Below are positions 28,901 through 34,325 of a stretch of DNA of 45,484 nucleotides, piece after piece. A model generated the notes under the pieces. The model ran no database searches. It worked only from the letters and a program-made list of their open reading frames with translations, and had not been told where the DNA came from. The position numbers were made by a program, and so were the translations under genes. The stretch comes from a virus, in the IMG/VR virus record IMGVR_UViG_3300025168_000013, positions 1 to 45,484 of that record; one strand, 5' to 3'. Each line of letters starts with the position of its first letter. Positions within the stretch are counted from its first letter, which is position 1.

Positions 28901-30657
28901 AAGGCTGGAACCTCTATGATGGCAGCAAGTTTCGTGCTATAGATGCATACCCCGGTGGTAATGGCGAAGGCTTCATCAAACAACCGCTAGAGGATCTCTC
29001 CTCAATACCCGAATACGTCAACAAGGTTTTAGCAGAGTTGGACAAGCTAGAACCGCTAGATCATGTGGGGTCAAAACTGGGCGAGGTGAGTTCGACGGTC
29101 ACAGACAGGCTGTACTATGTATTACAAAACTGGGAACAGGTGGTCGCAGAGCTTGGAGGTACAAATACTGGCATCAAGATCACCCCAGAGCTTGAGGCTA
29201 GGTACAGAGAAACGAAAGGGCGGCAACCTGATCTGTGGGGTACAGGCATCTTGGCCCCTGGCGTATTAGAGGCCATGGGAGAAGAAGAGGAAGGCGATGA
29301 AGGTGGTGGGCTGACTGGACCAGCGGCACTGATTGCTGCAATGGCTCTGAGTAGGGGCAAGTTCAAGGGTCGTAAGCCAAGTTCCACCAGGAAACCTAAA
29401 CTCGCTGGGCCTCCAGGTGTAACTCCAACTCCAGGTGTAACTCCAAGTCTCGGTAAAACTGTAATGGAAAACCCTATCCCCAAGCGTGGTATCTTCCGAA
29501 AGGCTGGAAAGAAGACCAAGACGAGTCCTAGAGCTTCTGCACATGAGCGCAACAAACGTCTGACAGAGATAGAGGGAGCTTTAGACTATTTGGAACAACG
29601 GCCAGAGGCGAATCAGATCTGGACCCCAAACTCCAGACAGGTGTTTGATCGCACTGGGTTTGATCCGGACTATCGGATGCGACTCGGCGAGGACACTGTG
29701 AATCCATCTACCGGTCAGAAAAAACGCACAAAGAACATTGGGAAGATGGTAAGCAGCGATAGGATGCAAAATGTATTGGACAGACAGGTTCTGCTAGGTC
29801 TTCCAAGGGGCGGCCGAGGCTTCTACAATTTGGAGCCAATCAAAGCAGAAGTCGAAACCATGAACACGATCATGTCGTTTGATGATTTCGTAGCTGCTAC
29901 CTCGGCGGCATCTGCTCAAAATCCAATCATGCAAGAATTGGCCGGTGGCTCTATACTGATGTATGCAACAGTAAACGACATCCCATATGAAGCTGCACGG
30001 GCGGCTATGATCGAGCAGTTCAAAGAGTTTCCTAGCATCCGAAGGCCAATGTTCAACGAAAATCATGGCCGGACATTCGATCAGTATTTACTCACTAAAG
30101 ATATACAGCCAAAAAGTACAGCATCTGGCGGCCGTAAGATTCCAACCTATTTCAAAGCGAAGCTCGGTGAAGAGTCTGGAAAACGTGGAACTCTTGACAC
30201 CCATATGCAGAAAGGCATTATTGGGCCTGTGGGCTATGAGGGTATGATTGAGGATCTTACCGGTCAAGAATACACAGACATAGAAAAGGCAGTGTACGCA
30301 AAAGGCTCAGAGCGTTTAGGGATCCAAAGCAACCAGTACCAAGCAGGGCAATGGATAGGCGCTGGACCAATGAGTGGGCTACAGTCACCACAGGGCGATT
30401 ACGTCCAGCACACAGAGGACATGATCCTCTACTCAGCTATCGTGACAGGACACGACACATCACCCAAGGGGCTGAAGGAATATTTCAGGAAAGTTCTCGA
30501 CGGAGAAACTTTCTTCGTGCCATGGTATAGACAGGGGTCACCCATAATGGAGGATGGCTCCTTGCATCCAGCGGTAAAGCTAATGCTAGCCGGTGTAGCT
30601 GCAGATGAGATAGCAGAACAGTATCCAGAAACCAAACAACTTAACGGAAGGTTATAG
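19999..30657 (+). CDS. Giant 3552-residue virion protein (polyvalent type)
   Basis: One uninterrupted frame covers nearly a quarter of the genome. GTG 19999 overlaps the previous stop (TAGTG). The N-terminal 330 residues are basic and Pro/Gln rich with Ala/Gly-rich hydrophobic helices (about 170-230). Residues 530-600 have the Lys/Glu pattern KLTKPEMLRISDDF seen in giant phage proteins. Near 1205-1230 a stretch ending LHIDESQRD resembles the EIQSD segment, and near 1434-1450 IHHITWQSGEQSAKQYG resembles the W-T-x-G-E-Q segment of large polyvalent phage proteins. The C-terminal domain (about 3390-3460) has GTLDTHMQKG and Y-x-x-IEKA...LGI...QYQAGQW, also typical there. I see no RNA polymerase, transglycosylase or PLxRFG motif. 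It is presumably packaged and ejected with the DNA; its activity is unknown. Confidence 0.75.
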   Translation: MPGHHRMAPKHKGIRKLGGPGKHMSWLDRLGMAVGRNPSMLGRYFEEQRKQQLPQLPQLKGPIPAPEDLIAQPASTAVNVPYEPPQVQVQTRPVPEFRAQGTQDRGMINIPAKPPSQGPLVDFTKGALTQAATIPAQVAASMSRVIPRPFALPGEPSLGETHFAPYVKRAQEKLPETTSAAMGQATVDMAALAVAFGASSAVVRGVAGAGSRAVTRHAVKKFAGNTKVPFNPNRSLFQTVDDMLAAKTPAQKQYMNSLKGLNQTLRVLENPTLATTRLGKTAAQIAQFAPVDVAIATDRDSRLNLIDSDSFTARLAGNLATTAAFVVGANGIRAVNKSNWLRSLGRKTTTDGIPVPSSETWWQETVKPWMKETAEQASRGRGKWPADAGLGTTDPFEAMRQASKPKPKSHPNEIVVDLDDFDATREIVENATRATSQGLAGSTQPIITPVSGRARLLGPGRSSERPELISRQSTDIFGDFAGEDAPEGFVKMRQPEQVGAGGVVTPASSYLEKEIIDTASKEEATKRYSTIAEAIRYTPLGEDGKGAKVATWISQLPKVGQPISKKGEFPGTVRSPEAKFTGFYKYLESLDPQTKLTKPEMLRISDDFRATAIVTTRESGPGKPLEHRRKLQIVSVEPDLETEASFQQEIRNVELDENVAPGSKAAKIAYLETKKGVAKEERRAPVNNVEYELDMRAKVDQSIPENWREDPGTFGKLGEAQYFERLLSTIIRHGELRKDVHADTDLLLEDLYWYKGNKLIDYAGVQAEQVPTEVKATEVLARPFSQLYAPPEYAQNQATKDAWEAIESDKALDAEFGTDKGAKSGWNLPYAADDLSPSDKELVRKIMEEVESGEITSLNDLMERHEKFKGLGKLEADMSLPFGRVEFPLTLQAFRLVAEPGSASDMIGLSANKLEELPTKTVHATQPLLGEFTKKRVVEGVTFEGQASGRLKRAVVGDLAEGEKDAGTYDRPYPETLHYIQEALTHGIQQANIAAVALNRARKGIGKDKRFMVVDGPQGKASIDNTVRPGESKHPSLVGRLGAVPQHTVYEKLGSAHEDAETQLERAQGVETIGKRGDQIRMQEIMGGDIPSWGDPRYYRGFPTYEEAAQYVLAYERIAQHGHRTSSKQVYGEHIQHSKGTPAAVIDGTILFSYVTFPPRALPGAGGKKVPPYPPKKAEDASYIMHTDPPTTMMRIRSSQRHGTDINDTSTGEAKVVRTLHIDESQRDIQLHKDELYGVGKTPGSTITVNELVAETEDVMSLIFDDPKIDPFSTSMETIRRQIQDRTGYADEYLDEQLAKEKLSEIDLKAIYKNVEIYVPSKAGTLELEEPNNFALEDPQNPYQVVIPEIVGGMKGTTVVRGKSEQQVKDLAAEVTFDAVEKASGKSIDMMAELPLRRPDQAAPATIQVMIDEVMYHNDVLRSQGHDRTHPEWIHHITWQSGEQSAKQYGKNNNEHTPNATLRYGKLRDIYDEIYPEDAGYASHKTIFESNDSEAMALVITNPGGWSKQFFGDGQYPSAYWKKKRINGQVVLAMDGGKVVPLANSPAHAGTELVVFVPTEKAAEGFYNEQFDKRKIPETLKNLFDSEPNDLGMKKLENVSMQFSDGASHITRQKMFNKKGLDYVEKGLGLKGHVGDFVHYEGSDWVDSKGATKPEGQLYVPDDMFGVFKNLGVTIQEYKHNSTMSGPENGLLMVEAPWVGGEKSWRNSLAPIEQMTMKDWEGAPGDHLKRMDRRRQQEVLQLAQANPIMMNALEPIHSGGLGLHQAAFDERGRLRDQPWFDTGEWIPTEGEHGIFYRRGINHYLEEFQKHVRAVRSDSGSTEFVAADEPFEIAIEEGGMTRLRPGWEQYFQNRVSSDAHDIWEMKQNELIFHVIAEAYEWRSRGQVANVSELDNILSRAEKLRTHLEPVVGEQGKQINVAEWFDRRILGHPLLRLYSLAKEHPDNPYFSRDLMDKVGGMSWISEAIDDMVHTAENWTDSMAPPNTVSLHLMERLMGYAYVEDAGGGLHLKLDSYYAQLFHRQPSYDLDYDPEGHSLWPGQWKTNDLIRNTFPFSSTDWQATIMDMGGGEYTPRKYEEIVAGLDDPQFAPNPDGNGSYQMFNDHGRARFEAYREYLAVKDPEQLAGELALRGQGADRQTFAEADHKARGGSLDDFVASPGPALDPEIVARDGDYNEAVQYASIMRQVQQSSRDPYEALSESGSKARMAPENDPAIGLGGPEINTPAQLTPMIQALRQQPVWSSSMNRYLGDMELFNPYGNYESVVGIAANGEVMGEIPNGEVALDQENLGLGYGHDNWADANGGPLSLNHRPFGERQGTIAGEESTIALNPSKNAFEQDLVVSDRPPIMTGGPAEGHIDESTVERLSAIYRAAKYPETKSEALRRTDIPGLQNKRSGMAPNYIESGRSMGELNDTREVQEWLLENHPEIWEVETQSGGISGNNRTVHSKTTEKLAARALNPGHQSIGIKKDLTGSRPVIGHVVDGTNRSHEPSWDRWHAAWPSTKALSTEQIMNQLASRAGLDLMQNANQRLKSERGLGYRGATKGVANDYALRSVITALRYDPKVETLEDAIRQIAARKSIVPSGYMVTLPKRYFPHTSEQFDESGFLGHPGLAESILKHDVDLRSLPWEKHEAELESGGLSAVQNNVANFADVVDQIRPLYKQYMNNARQVYGDAYDPSSIQVWKVNSSKPLVEGYEDRFPIGEAIGDKAALSDDHLSYELVGGGSLQEAHHFNQMVPDGSQEMFDHELQSGNPLLYAIEKAANGNIEFSVAMSQHRSNSHSILPEEIYQSMARENMKVEHPLFWNNSGDGLPEHMARYEKQLFAEKTPVNQIEVYLKEQLTATEYLDPEDPLREWSVGDGFNDVTMAFPEEIFPGGELGDPAYFTAAQAYYALDQLARLQALNPQMQIYRSGNAPGQSRKISPDDPMSVVALSYQKGDLSAEVNTYRQWLEVMGPDITNLLLAHQKGWNLYDGSKFRAIDAYPGGNGEGFIKQPLEDLSSIPEYVNKVLAELDKLEPLDHVGSKLGEVSSTVTDRLYYVLQNWEQVVAELGGTNTGIKITPELEARYRETKGRQPDLWGTGILAPGVLEAMGEEEEGDEGGGLTGPAALIAAMALSRGKFKGRKPSSTRKPKLAGPPGVTPTPGVTPSLGKTVMENPIPKRGIFRKAGKKTKTSPRASAHERNKRLTEIEGALDYLEQRPEANQIWTPNSRQVFDRTGFDPDYRMRLGEDTVNPSTGQKKRTKNIGKMVSSDRMQNVLDRQVLLGLPRGGRGFYNLEPIKAEVETMNTIMSFDDFVAATSAASAQNPIMQELAGGSILMYATVNDIPYEAARAAMIEQFKEFPSIRRPMFNENHGRTFDQYLLTKDIQPKSTASGGRKIPTYFKAKLGEESGKRGTLDTHMQKGIIGPVGYEGMIEDLTGQEYTDIEKAVYAKGSERLGIQSNQYQAGQWIGAGPMSGLQSPQGDYVQHTEDMILYSAIVTGHDTSPKGLKEYFRKVLDGETFFVPWYRQGSPIMEDGSLHPAVKLMLAGVAADEIAEQYPETKQLNGRL

Positions 30658-30659
30658 AC

Positions 30660-30968
30660 ATGAACATCACAGACGTTATGCAAGCTGTGGTGCCATCAGC
30701 CAAGGGGCTAACACTAGTTACAACCATGACCGCAGGTGCTTTTATGGCTGGAGTGGGTGCAGTACTCGGCTGGGGCGATTACAGTGGGCTACCGGCTAAG
30801 GTTTCGGCCTTAGAAGAACGAAGCATCCGAGCCGATTCAACAATACAATATTTGACTGAAGGTCTAGAGGAGGCCAGAGAGGAAAGACAGAACATCCTCT
30901 GCCTGGTCAGGCTCACCGCTACCGGTGAAGTTCTCAGTCCACTGGAGGTTACCGAAAGATGTCCTTAA
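30660..30968 (+). CDS. Single-TM coiled-coil protein in lysis cassette (spanin or holin accessory)
   Basis: The 102-residue product has one membrane segment (about residues 17-40, LTLVTTMTAGAFMAGVGAVL) followed by a charged helix (VSALEERSIRADSTIQYLTE, then more Glu/Arg). An N-terminal anchor plus a periplasmic coiled coil is the layout of inner-membrane spanins, and the neighbours are a holin and an endolysin-like protein. No separate outer-membrane lipoprotein frame was found. GGAAGG precedes ATG 30660. A holin regulator is an alternative. Confidence 0.5.
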   Translation: MNITDVMQAVVPSAKGLTLVTTMTAGAFMAGVGAVLGWGDYSGLPAKVSALEERSIRADSTIQYLTEGLEEAREERQNILCLVRLTATGEVLSPLEVTERCP

Positions 30969-31375
30969 CAGGCCCGTTAGGATTCATATCAAAGCTCATC
31001 CAGCCAGTCACCGAACTGGTGGACAAATTACATACAAGCGATGATGAGAGATTAGAAGCGAAGTCGGTGCTGCTCAACATGCAGACAGCTTTGATGACGC
31101 AGACTCTCGATTATGAGAAGCAAATTGCTAACGCTCAACGAGACATTATCGTGGCAGAGTCCACTGCCAACTCATGGCTCACACGCACATGGCGCCCCAT
31201 CACTATGCTGACCTTTGTTGCGCTGATTGTCATCAGCCAATTTACAGGAATGGAGATTCCACCGGATCTATGGTTCGTTGTGAAGCTCGGACTAGGTGGA
31301 TACCTGGGTGGCCGATCAGTTGAAAAATCTGTGGGCAGTATCGTTCAGGTAATGAAATCCAAGGAGCAAGTATAA
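30959..31375 (+). CDS. Holin of the three-TM / GTA-holin type
   Basis: This 138-residue protein has a helical, charged N-terminal part ending in the hallmark block NSWLTRTWRPITMLTFVALI (residues 75-94). This is followed by a second hydrophobic stretch and LGLGGYLGGRSVEKSVG (about 112-128), the pattern of holins first noted in gene-transfer agents. It would permeabilise the inner membrane so that the endolysin can reach the wall. GGAGG lies 9 bases before ATG 30959, the start overlaps the previous gene by 10 bases, and the stop overlaps the endolysin start (TAATG). The family is common in phages of alpha- and gammaproteobacteria. Confidence 0.8.
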   Translation: MSLTGPLGFISKLIQPVTELVDKLHTSDDERLEAKSVLLNMQTALMTQTLDYEKQIANAQRDIIVAESTANSWLTRTWRPITMLTFVALIVISQFTGMEIPPDLWFVVKLGLGGYLGGRSVEKSVGSIVQVMKSKEQV

Positions 31376-31845
31376 TGTACGAATGGCCAGGTGGGTTCAG
31401 GCTGACCTACTTCAGCCCCAATGAGTTTGACCGCCCAGAGTTGATGGACAGGGATTTCTTGTTGTCCCTGGATAGGCTGAGAGAGCGATGTAAGTTCCCG
31501 CTAACCATTAACGATGACGCCCGAAACACTGAGGACTTAGAGAGAATCTACGCAAAAGAAATCCTGAAAGGCGAGAGCTATCCGAAGACCTCTAGTCATT
31601 TGCACATGGGAGCCACAGCAGTCAGGGCTGTAGACATCGAACCAGCACTGCCCAAGTCAGGAGACGGTAGTGACCTACCTTTAGAGCAGAGGGAACTGGA
31701 GCTTACATACCAGATTCTACATATGTGGAAGGAAGGAAGGTGGCCGAAGTTGGGTCTCGGTATTGAGACGGGCCACTGGCACATTGATGACACCCCAAGA
31801 TTGGGGTCCAAACGCCCAGCATTCTGGGTAGCAGTTTCACGTTAA
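31375..31845 (+). CDS. Peptidase M15-like endolysin
   Basis: The 156-residue protein fits zinc D,D- or L,D-peptidases of the M15 group that cut peptidoglycan cross-links. It has SSHLHMGATAVRAVDIE (residues 73-89, ligands H75 or H77 and D87) and the later GHWHID (H134, H136). The N-terminus FRLTYFSPNEFDRPELMD resembles phage M15_3-type lysins. No signal peptide or wall-binding domain is present, so it depends on the preceding holin. AAGGAG precedes the ATG, which shares one base with the holin stop. The spacing in the S-x-H motif is slightly looser than usual. Confidence 0.78.
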   Translation: MYEWPGGFRLTYFSPNEFDRPELMDRDFLLSLDRLRERCKFPLTINDDARNTEDLERIYAKEILKGESYPKTSSHLHMGATAVRAVDIEPALPKSGDGSDLPLEQRELELTYQILHMWKEGRWPKLGLGIETGHWHIDDTPRLGSKRPAFWVAVSR

Positions 31846-31859
31846 AAAAAGGAAGCATT

Positions 31860-31919
31860 ATGCCTAAGAAGAAAACGAAATCCGGTAAGATCAAGACCAT
31901 GCCATATCCAAGGAAGTAG
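31860..31919 (+). CDS. 19-residue Lys-rich mini-protein
   Basis: ATG 31860 to TAG 31919 encodes MPKKKTKSGKIKTMPYPRK, preceded by AAGGAAG about 7 bases upstream, a strong ribosome site with no other start to serve. It lies between the endolysin and the metallophosphoesterase. Very small basic proteins are seen in phage late regions and may bind nucleic acid or membranes. The role here is unknown. Confidence 0.5.
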   Translation: MPKKKTKSGKIKTMPYPRK

Positions 31920-31940
31920 GAGATATGATTTAGTAGCTTA

Positions 31941-33242
31941 ATGGCTAGACAAAATGCATGGACCGAGGCTGAAGATAAATTTCTGCGAGATTGTGTTAAG
32001 CGAGGGTTAAAAAACCCACAGATCGTCATTGCCTTTGGGTCGAAATTTGGCCCAGAAAAACGAGGCAAGGCAGCGATCACCAAGCGTCGTTCAGATACCT
32101 GTAGTGATATTCCTACCTTGAGAGGAAGTGGTTATCTGGTGCCGGAGATGGTCAAGCCGGACGAAGATGTCCATGTCAATGTCGCTGATGGCGAAGAGAC
32201 GGGTAAGGTTCATGTGCTGGCAAGTCGTAGCATCAAAAATCCTGAAATGCTTTTTGAGAAGTCCGGTTTAGATCCGGAGAAATGGGAGCTTGTCCCCGGT
32301 GAACATACAATTAAAAAGTGGGATGTTCCCATGCGTATCAAGGAAGAGCCATTGGTCATCCCATGCTGGTATGTTGCCATCAAGGTTCGCTTGAAATATG
32401 AACACACAATGTTGCCAATTCCTATTGTGTTTGAGATGCCGACACGCGCAAAGAACATAAAATCTGTGCATCGTAGTATTACCACTAGCGTACACTTTTC
32501 CGACGTACACTTCCCACATCAAAGCACTGAGTCTGTCGAGATCCTCTATCAAATTCTAGACGATCTAGAGGATGTAGAGTTCGTAGCAGACCAGGGAGAC
32601 ACGCTCGACTGTCAAGAAATCTCTGCCTTTCCTAAAGATCCGGAGAAAAGAATTAGCCTCAAGGAAGAGGTCATTATGGGGGCAGAACATTTTGCTACTG
32701 TTTCCCAGTTAGTTCCCAATGCCGAAAAGATATGGTGTGAAGGCAACCATGAGGATCGGCTGCGAAGACTAATATGGAGTCTAGCAGACAAGCGACAAGC
32801 TGGAGAGATACTAGCGTTGGACTCAATCAGGCAAGCTTTACAATGGGGGAGTATGCTAGGGCTTGATAGCCTTGGCTGGGAATCGATACCCTATCCGAAG
32901 CATCACCTCTTGAACAACCGATTGATTGTTTGTCATGGCGAAGTTGCCAGACAAGGAAGTGGGCAAAGTGCTAAAGCCGAACTGAAGAAGTTCTCCAAGA
33001 GTGGTATATCAGGGCATACTCACAGAGTGGAGTATTATGGAGAACGAACTTACGATGGAAGCATTGGATGGTGGGGGTTAGGATGTCTCTGCGACATTAC
33101 TAATGTTCAGTACACCAATCATCCTAACTGGCAACAGGGGTTTGCTGTGGTGAACTGGAGTCCAGACAAAAAGACCTACAGTGTAGAGAGGGTTCGCATT
33201 CACGATGGCAAGGCAATCTTTCGTGGCAAAACTTATGGATAA
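31941..33242 (+). CDS. Calcineurin-like metallophosphoesterase with N-terminal Myb/SANT-like domain
   Basis: All canonical metal-binding motifs of the calcineurin-like superfamily are present in the 433-residue product: D188-x-H190 (FSDVHFPH), GD at 219-220 (DQGDTLD), GNHED (N269, H270), H332 (CHGE) and GHTHR (H359, H361). The first 50 residues (WTEAEDKFLRDC through KFGPEKRGKAAITKRR) look like a Myb/SANT helix-turn-helix, suggesting DNA binding. Substrate unknown: DNA ends, nucleotides or protein phosphate are all possible. The start lacks a close Shine-Dalgarno; AGGAGA at 31918-31923 precedes a two-codon ORF instead. It is the last gene of the rightward block. Confidence 0.82.
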   Translation: MARQNAWTEAEDKFLRDCVKRGLKNPQIVIAFGSKFGPEKRGKAAITKRRSDTCSDIPTLRGSGYLVPEMVKPDEDVHVNVADGEETGKVHVLASRSIKNPEMLFEKSGLDPEKWELVPGEHTIKKWDVPMRIKEEPLVIPCWYVAIKVRLKYEHTMLPIPIVFEMPTRAKNIKSVHRSITTSVHFSDVHFPHQSTESVEILYQILDDLEDVEFVADQGDTLDCQEISAFPKDPEKRISLKEEVIMGAEHFATVSQLVPNAEKIWCEGNHEDRLRRLIWSLADKRQAGEILALDSIRQALQWGSMLGLDSLGWESIPYPKHHLLNNRLIVCHGEVARQGSGQSAKAELKKFSKSGISGHTHRVEYYGERTYDGSIGWWGLGCLCDITNVQYTNHPNWQQGFAVVNWSPDKKTYSVERVRIHDGKAIFRGKTYG

Positions 33243-33271
33243 AAAAAGGGCCAGTTCCTAAGAACTGACCC
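33241..33271 (-). terminator. Intrinsic terminator of the leftward operon
   Basis: GGGCCAGTTC (33248-33257) and GAACTGACCC (33262-33271) form a stem with one mismatch and a CTAA loop. On the minus strand the stem is followed by seven T (33247-33241), a standard Rho-independent terminator for the leftward genes. On the plus strand there is no T-run, though the hairpin may still slow rightward transcription as it sits directly after the last rightward stop. Confidence 0.8.
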
Positions 33272-33314
33272 TCCGACTAGACGCCTTTACCGCAACTATA
33301 TTGTGGAGTATGCT

Positions 33315-33518
33315 CTAGTCTATTTTCGGCCAAGGTGATCGCTTTGGAGATGTCAATCTTGCCATTACAACCTCTGGTATGGGATTGTCACCATTAAGCC
33401 ATCTTCTGACAGTTCTCTCATTTCTCCACATGACTTCCCTAGCAAACCTTGTTGCTGATAAGCCAGACTCTTCAATCCTAATTTTCAGGATCTCTTGTGG
33501 TGTAGGAATCGATATCAT
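33315..33518 (-). CDS. Small helix-turn-helix protein (XRE-like)
   Basis: The 67-residue protein has the helix layout of a Cro/XRE-type DNA-binding domain: PTPQEILKIRIEESGLSATRFA, then a turn and NERTVRRWLNGDNPIP as recognition region. It is the last gene of the leftward operon and shares one base with the preceding stop (TAATG); AAGGAA provides the ribosome site. It is the only obvious candidate for autoregulation of the leftward promoters. No repressor-type oligomerisation domain is present, so it is closer to Cro than to CI. Confidence 0.65.
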   Translation of the reverse strand: MISIPTPQEILKIRIEESGLSATRFAREVMWRNERTVRRWLNGDNPIPEVVMARLTSPKRSPWPKID

Positions 33519-34270
33519 TATGTGTTCCTTGCAGGGGATTCGGATCTCAACGTGTCAATCGCCCTGTCGTATCGCTCCTCTAGGCTCTTGGGGATACCAC
33601 CCCTGCCCCTGTTGTCGTGAAGGTCAGCGAGCTTGACCATGCTCAGTGGTCTAACGTGGGCAGTATTGTCGTGACCCCAAGAAGAATAGGTCTTACCCTG
33701 GGGGCCAGTCATGGCAGGTCCAAAGTTGCCGACACGCCTAATGTACCTGTCATAGGTCTCGTAGTGTTCGCCATCTTCCTTTCTTGCATGGGTGATGGCT
33801 TCCACCATACTGACCACACGCTTGAGGTCTTCCTGGTCTCTCCAATCAACCTCGTAAGCCGTCGTGTGATACACCATGTTAGCTAGGTGATAGTAGGTAA
33901 GTCCTGGGGTGTCTTCCAAGACATCGTGCATCCAGGCCACAGAGATCAATTCGGCATGGAGTTTTTGGCGGTCATCGTAATCGATGCCATAGGTAGTAAT
34001 CTCTCCAGGCCTCTTGCCCTCTAAAGGATACTGCTCGTCTAGCATCTCTTGGGTGTAGGCTACTACCCTTCGTACATGGTCAATGTAGGGTTCACCACTT
34101 TTATCTACCTGGCCTTCGTGCACTGCCTCTGCCAGTGCCTGGGCATAGAAAGGGAACTGGGAAACGTGAGTCAGTTTCGTGCTGATAATCAGATTGATCT
34201 CATCAGCATTCTTGTGCTCGCCTGTGTAGTACCGGTGTTCCTTGAGTGTATCTTCGTGTCGAGTAGGCAT
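33518..34270 (-). CDS. HD-domain hydrolase, RelA/SpoT-Mesh1 type
   Basis: The 250-residue product carries the order of motifs of the (p)ppGpp-hydrolase HD domain: HEGQVDKSGEPYIDHVRRVV (H51, H65), the metal site and catalytic block MHDVLEDT (H115, D116, E119, D120), and VKLADLHDNRGR (D216, N220) followed by SLEERYDRA near 229-237. There is no synthetase, TGS or ACT domain, as in stand-alone small alarmone hydrolases. Known members remove pyrophosphate from ppGpp, and some act on NADPH. In a phage this could blunt the stringent response or adjust nucleotide pools. GGAGAAA precedes ATG 34270. The substrate is inferred. Confidence 0.72.
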   Translation of the reverse strand: MPTRHEDTLKEHRYYTGEHKNADEINLIISTKLTHVSQFPFYAQALAEAVHEGQVDKSGEPYIDHVRRVVAYTQEMLDEQYPLEGKRPGEITTYGIDYDDRQKLHAELISVAWMHDVLEDTPGLTYYHLANMVYHTTAYEVDWRDQEDLKRVVSMVEAITHARKEDGEHYETYDRYIRRVGNFGPAMTGPQGKTYSSWGHDNTAHVRPLSMVKLADLHDNRGRGGIPKSLEERYDRAIDTLRSESPARNT

Positions 34271-34313
34271 GTCTTTCTCCTATTGTATGAAGGATTTCAA
34301 TACTGAAAAGTAA

Positions 34314-34325
34314 GGGCAATTGCCC
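34314..34325. promoter_or_regulatory. Palindrome GGGCAATTGCCC, possible operator
   Basis: A perfect 12-base palindrome, 14 bases with the flanking A and T, lies directly after the methyltransferase stop and about 45 bases upstream of the HD-hydrolase start. A copy differing by one base in the core lies at 39962-39975, also upstream of a leftward gene. It could be a regulator-binding site or a short hairpin (5-bp stem, AATT loop) followed by a weak T-rich stretch on the minus strand. Confidence 0.45.

Noticed and set aside
20000-30657. N4-type virion RNA polymerase, suggested by the similar length
   Set aside because: I did not find the R-x3-K-x6-7-YG motif B or the paired catalytic Asp motifs; length alone is not evidence.
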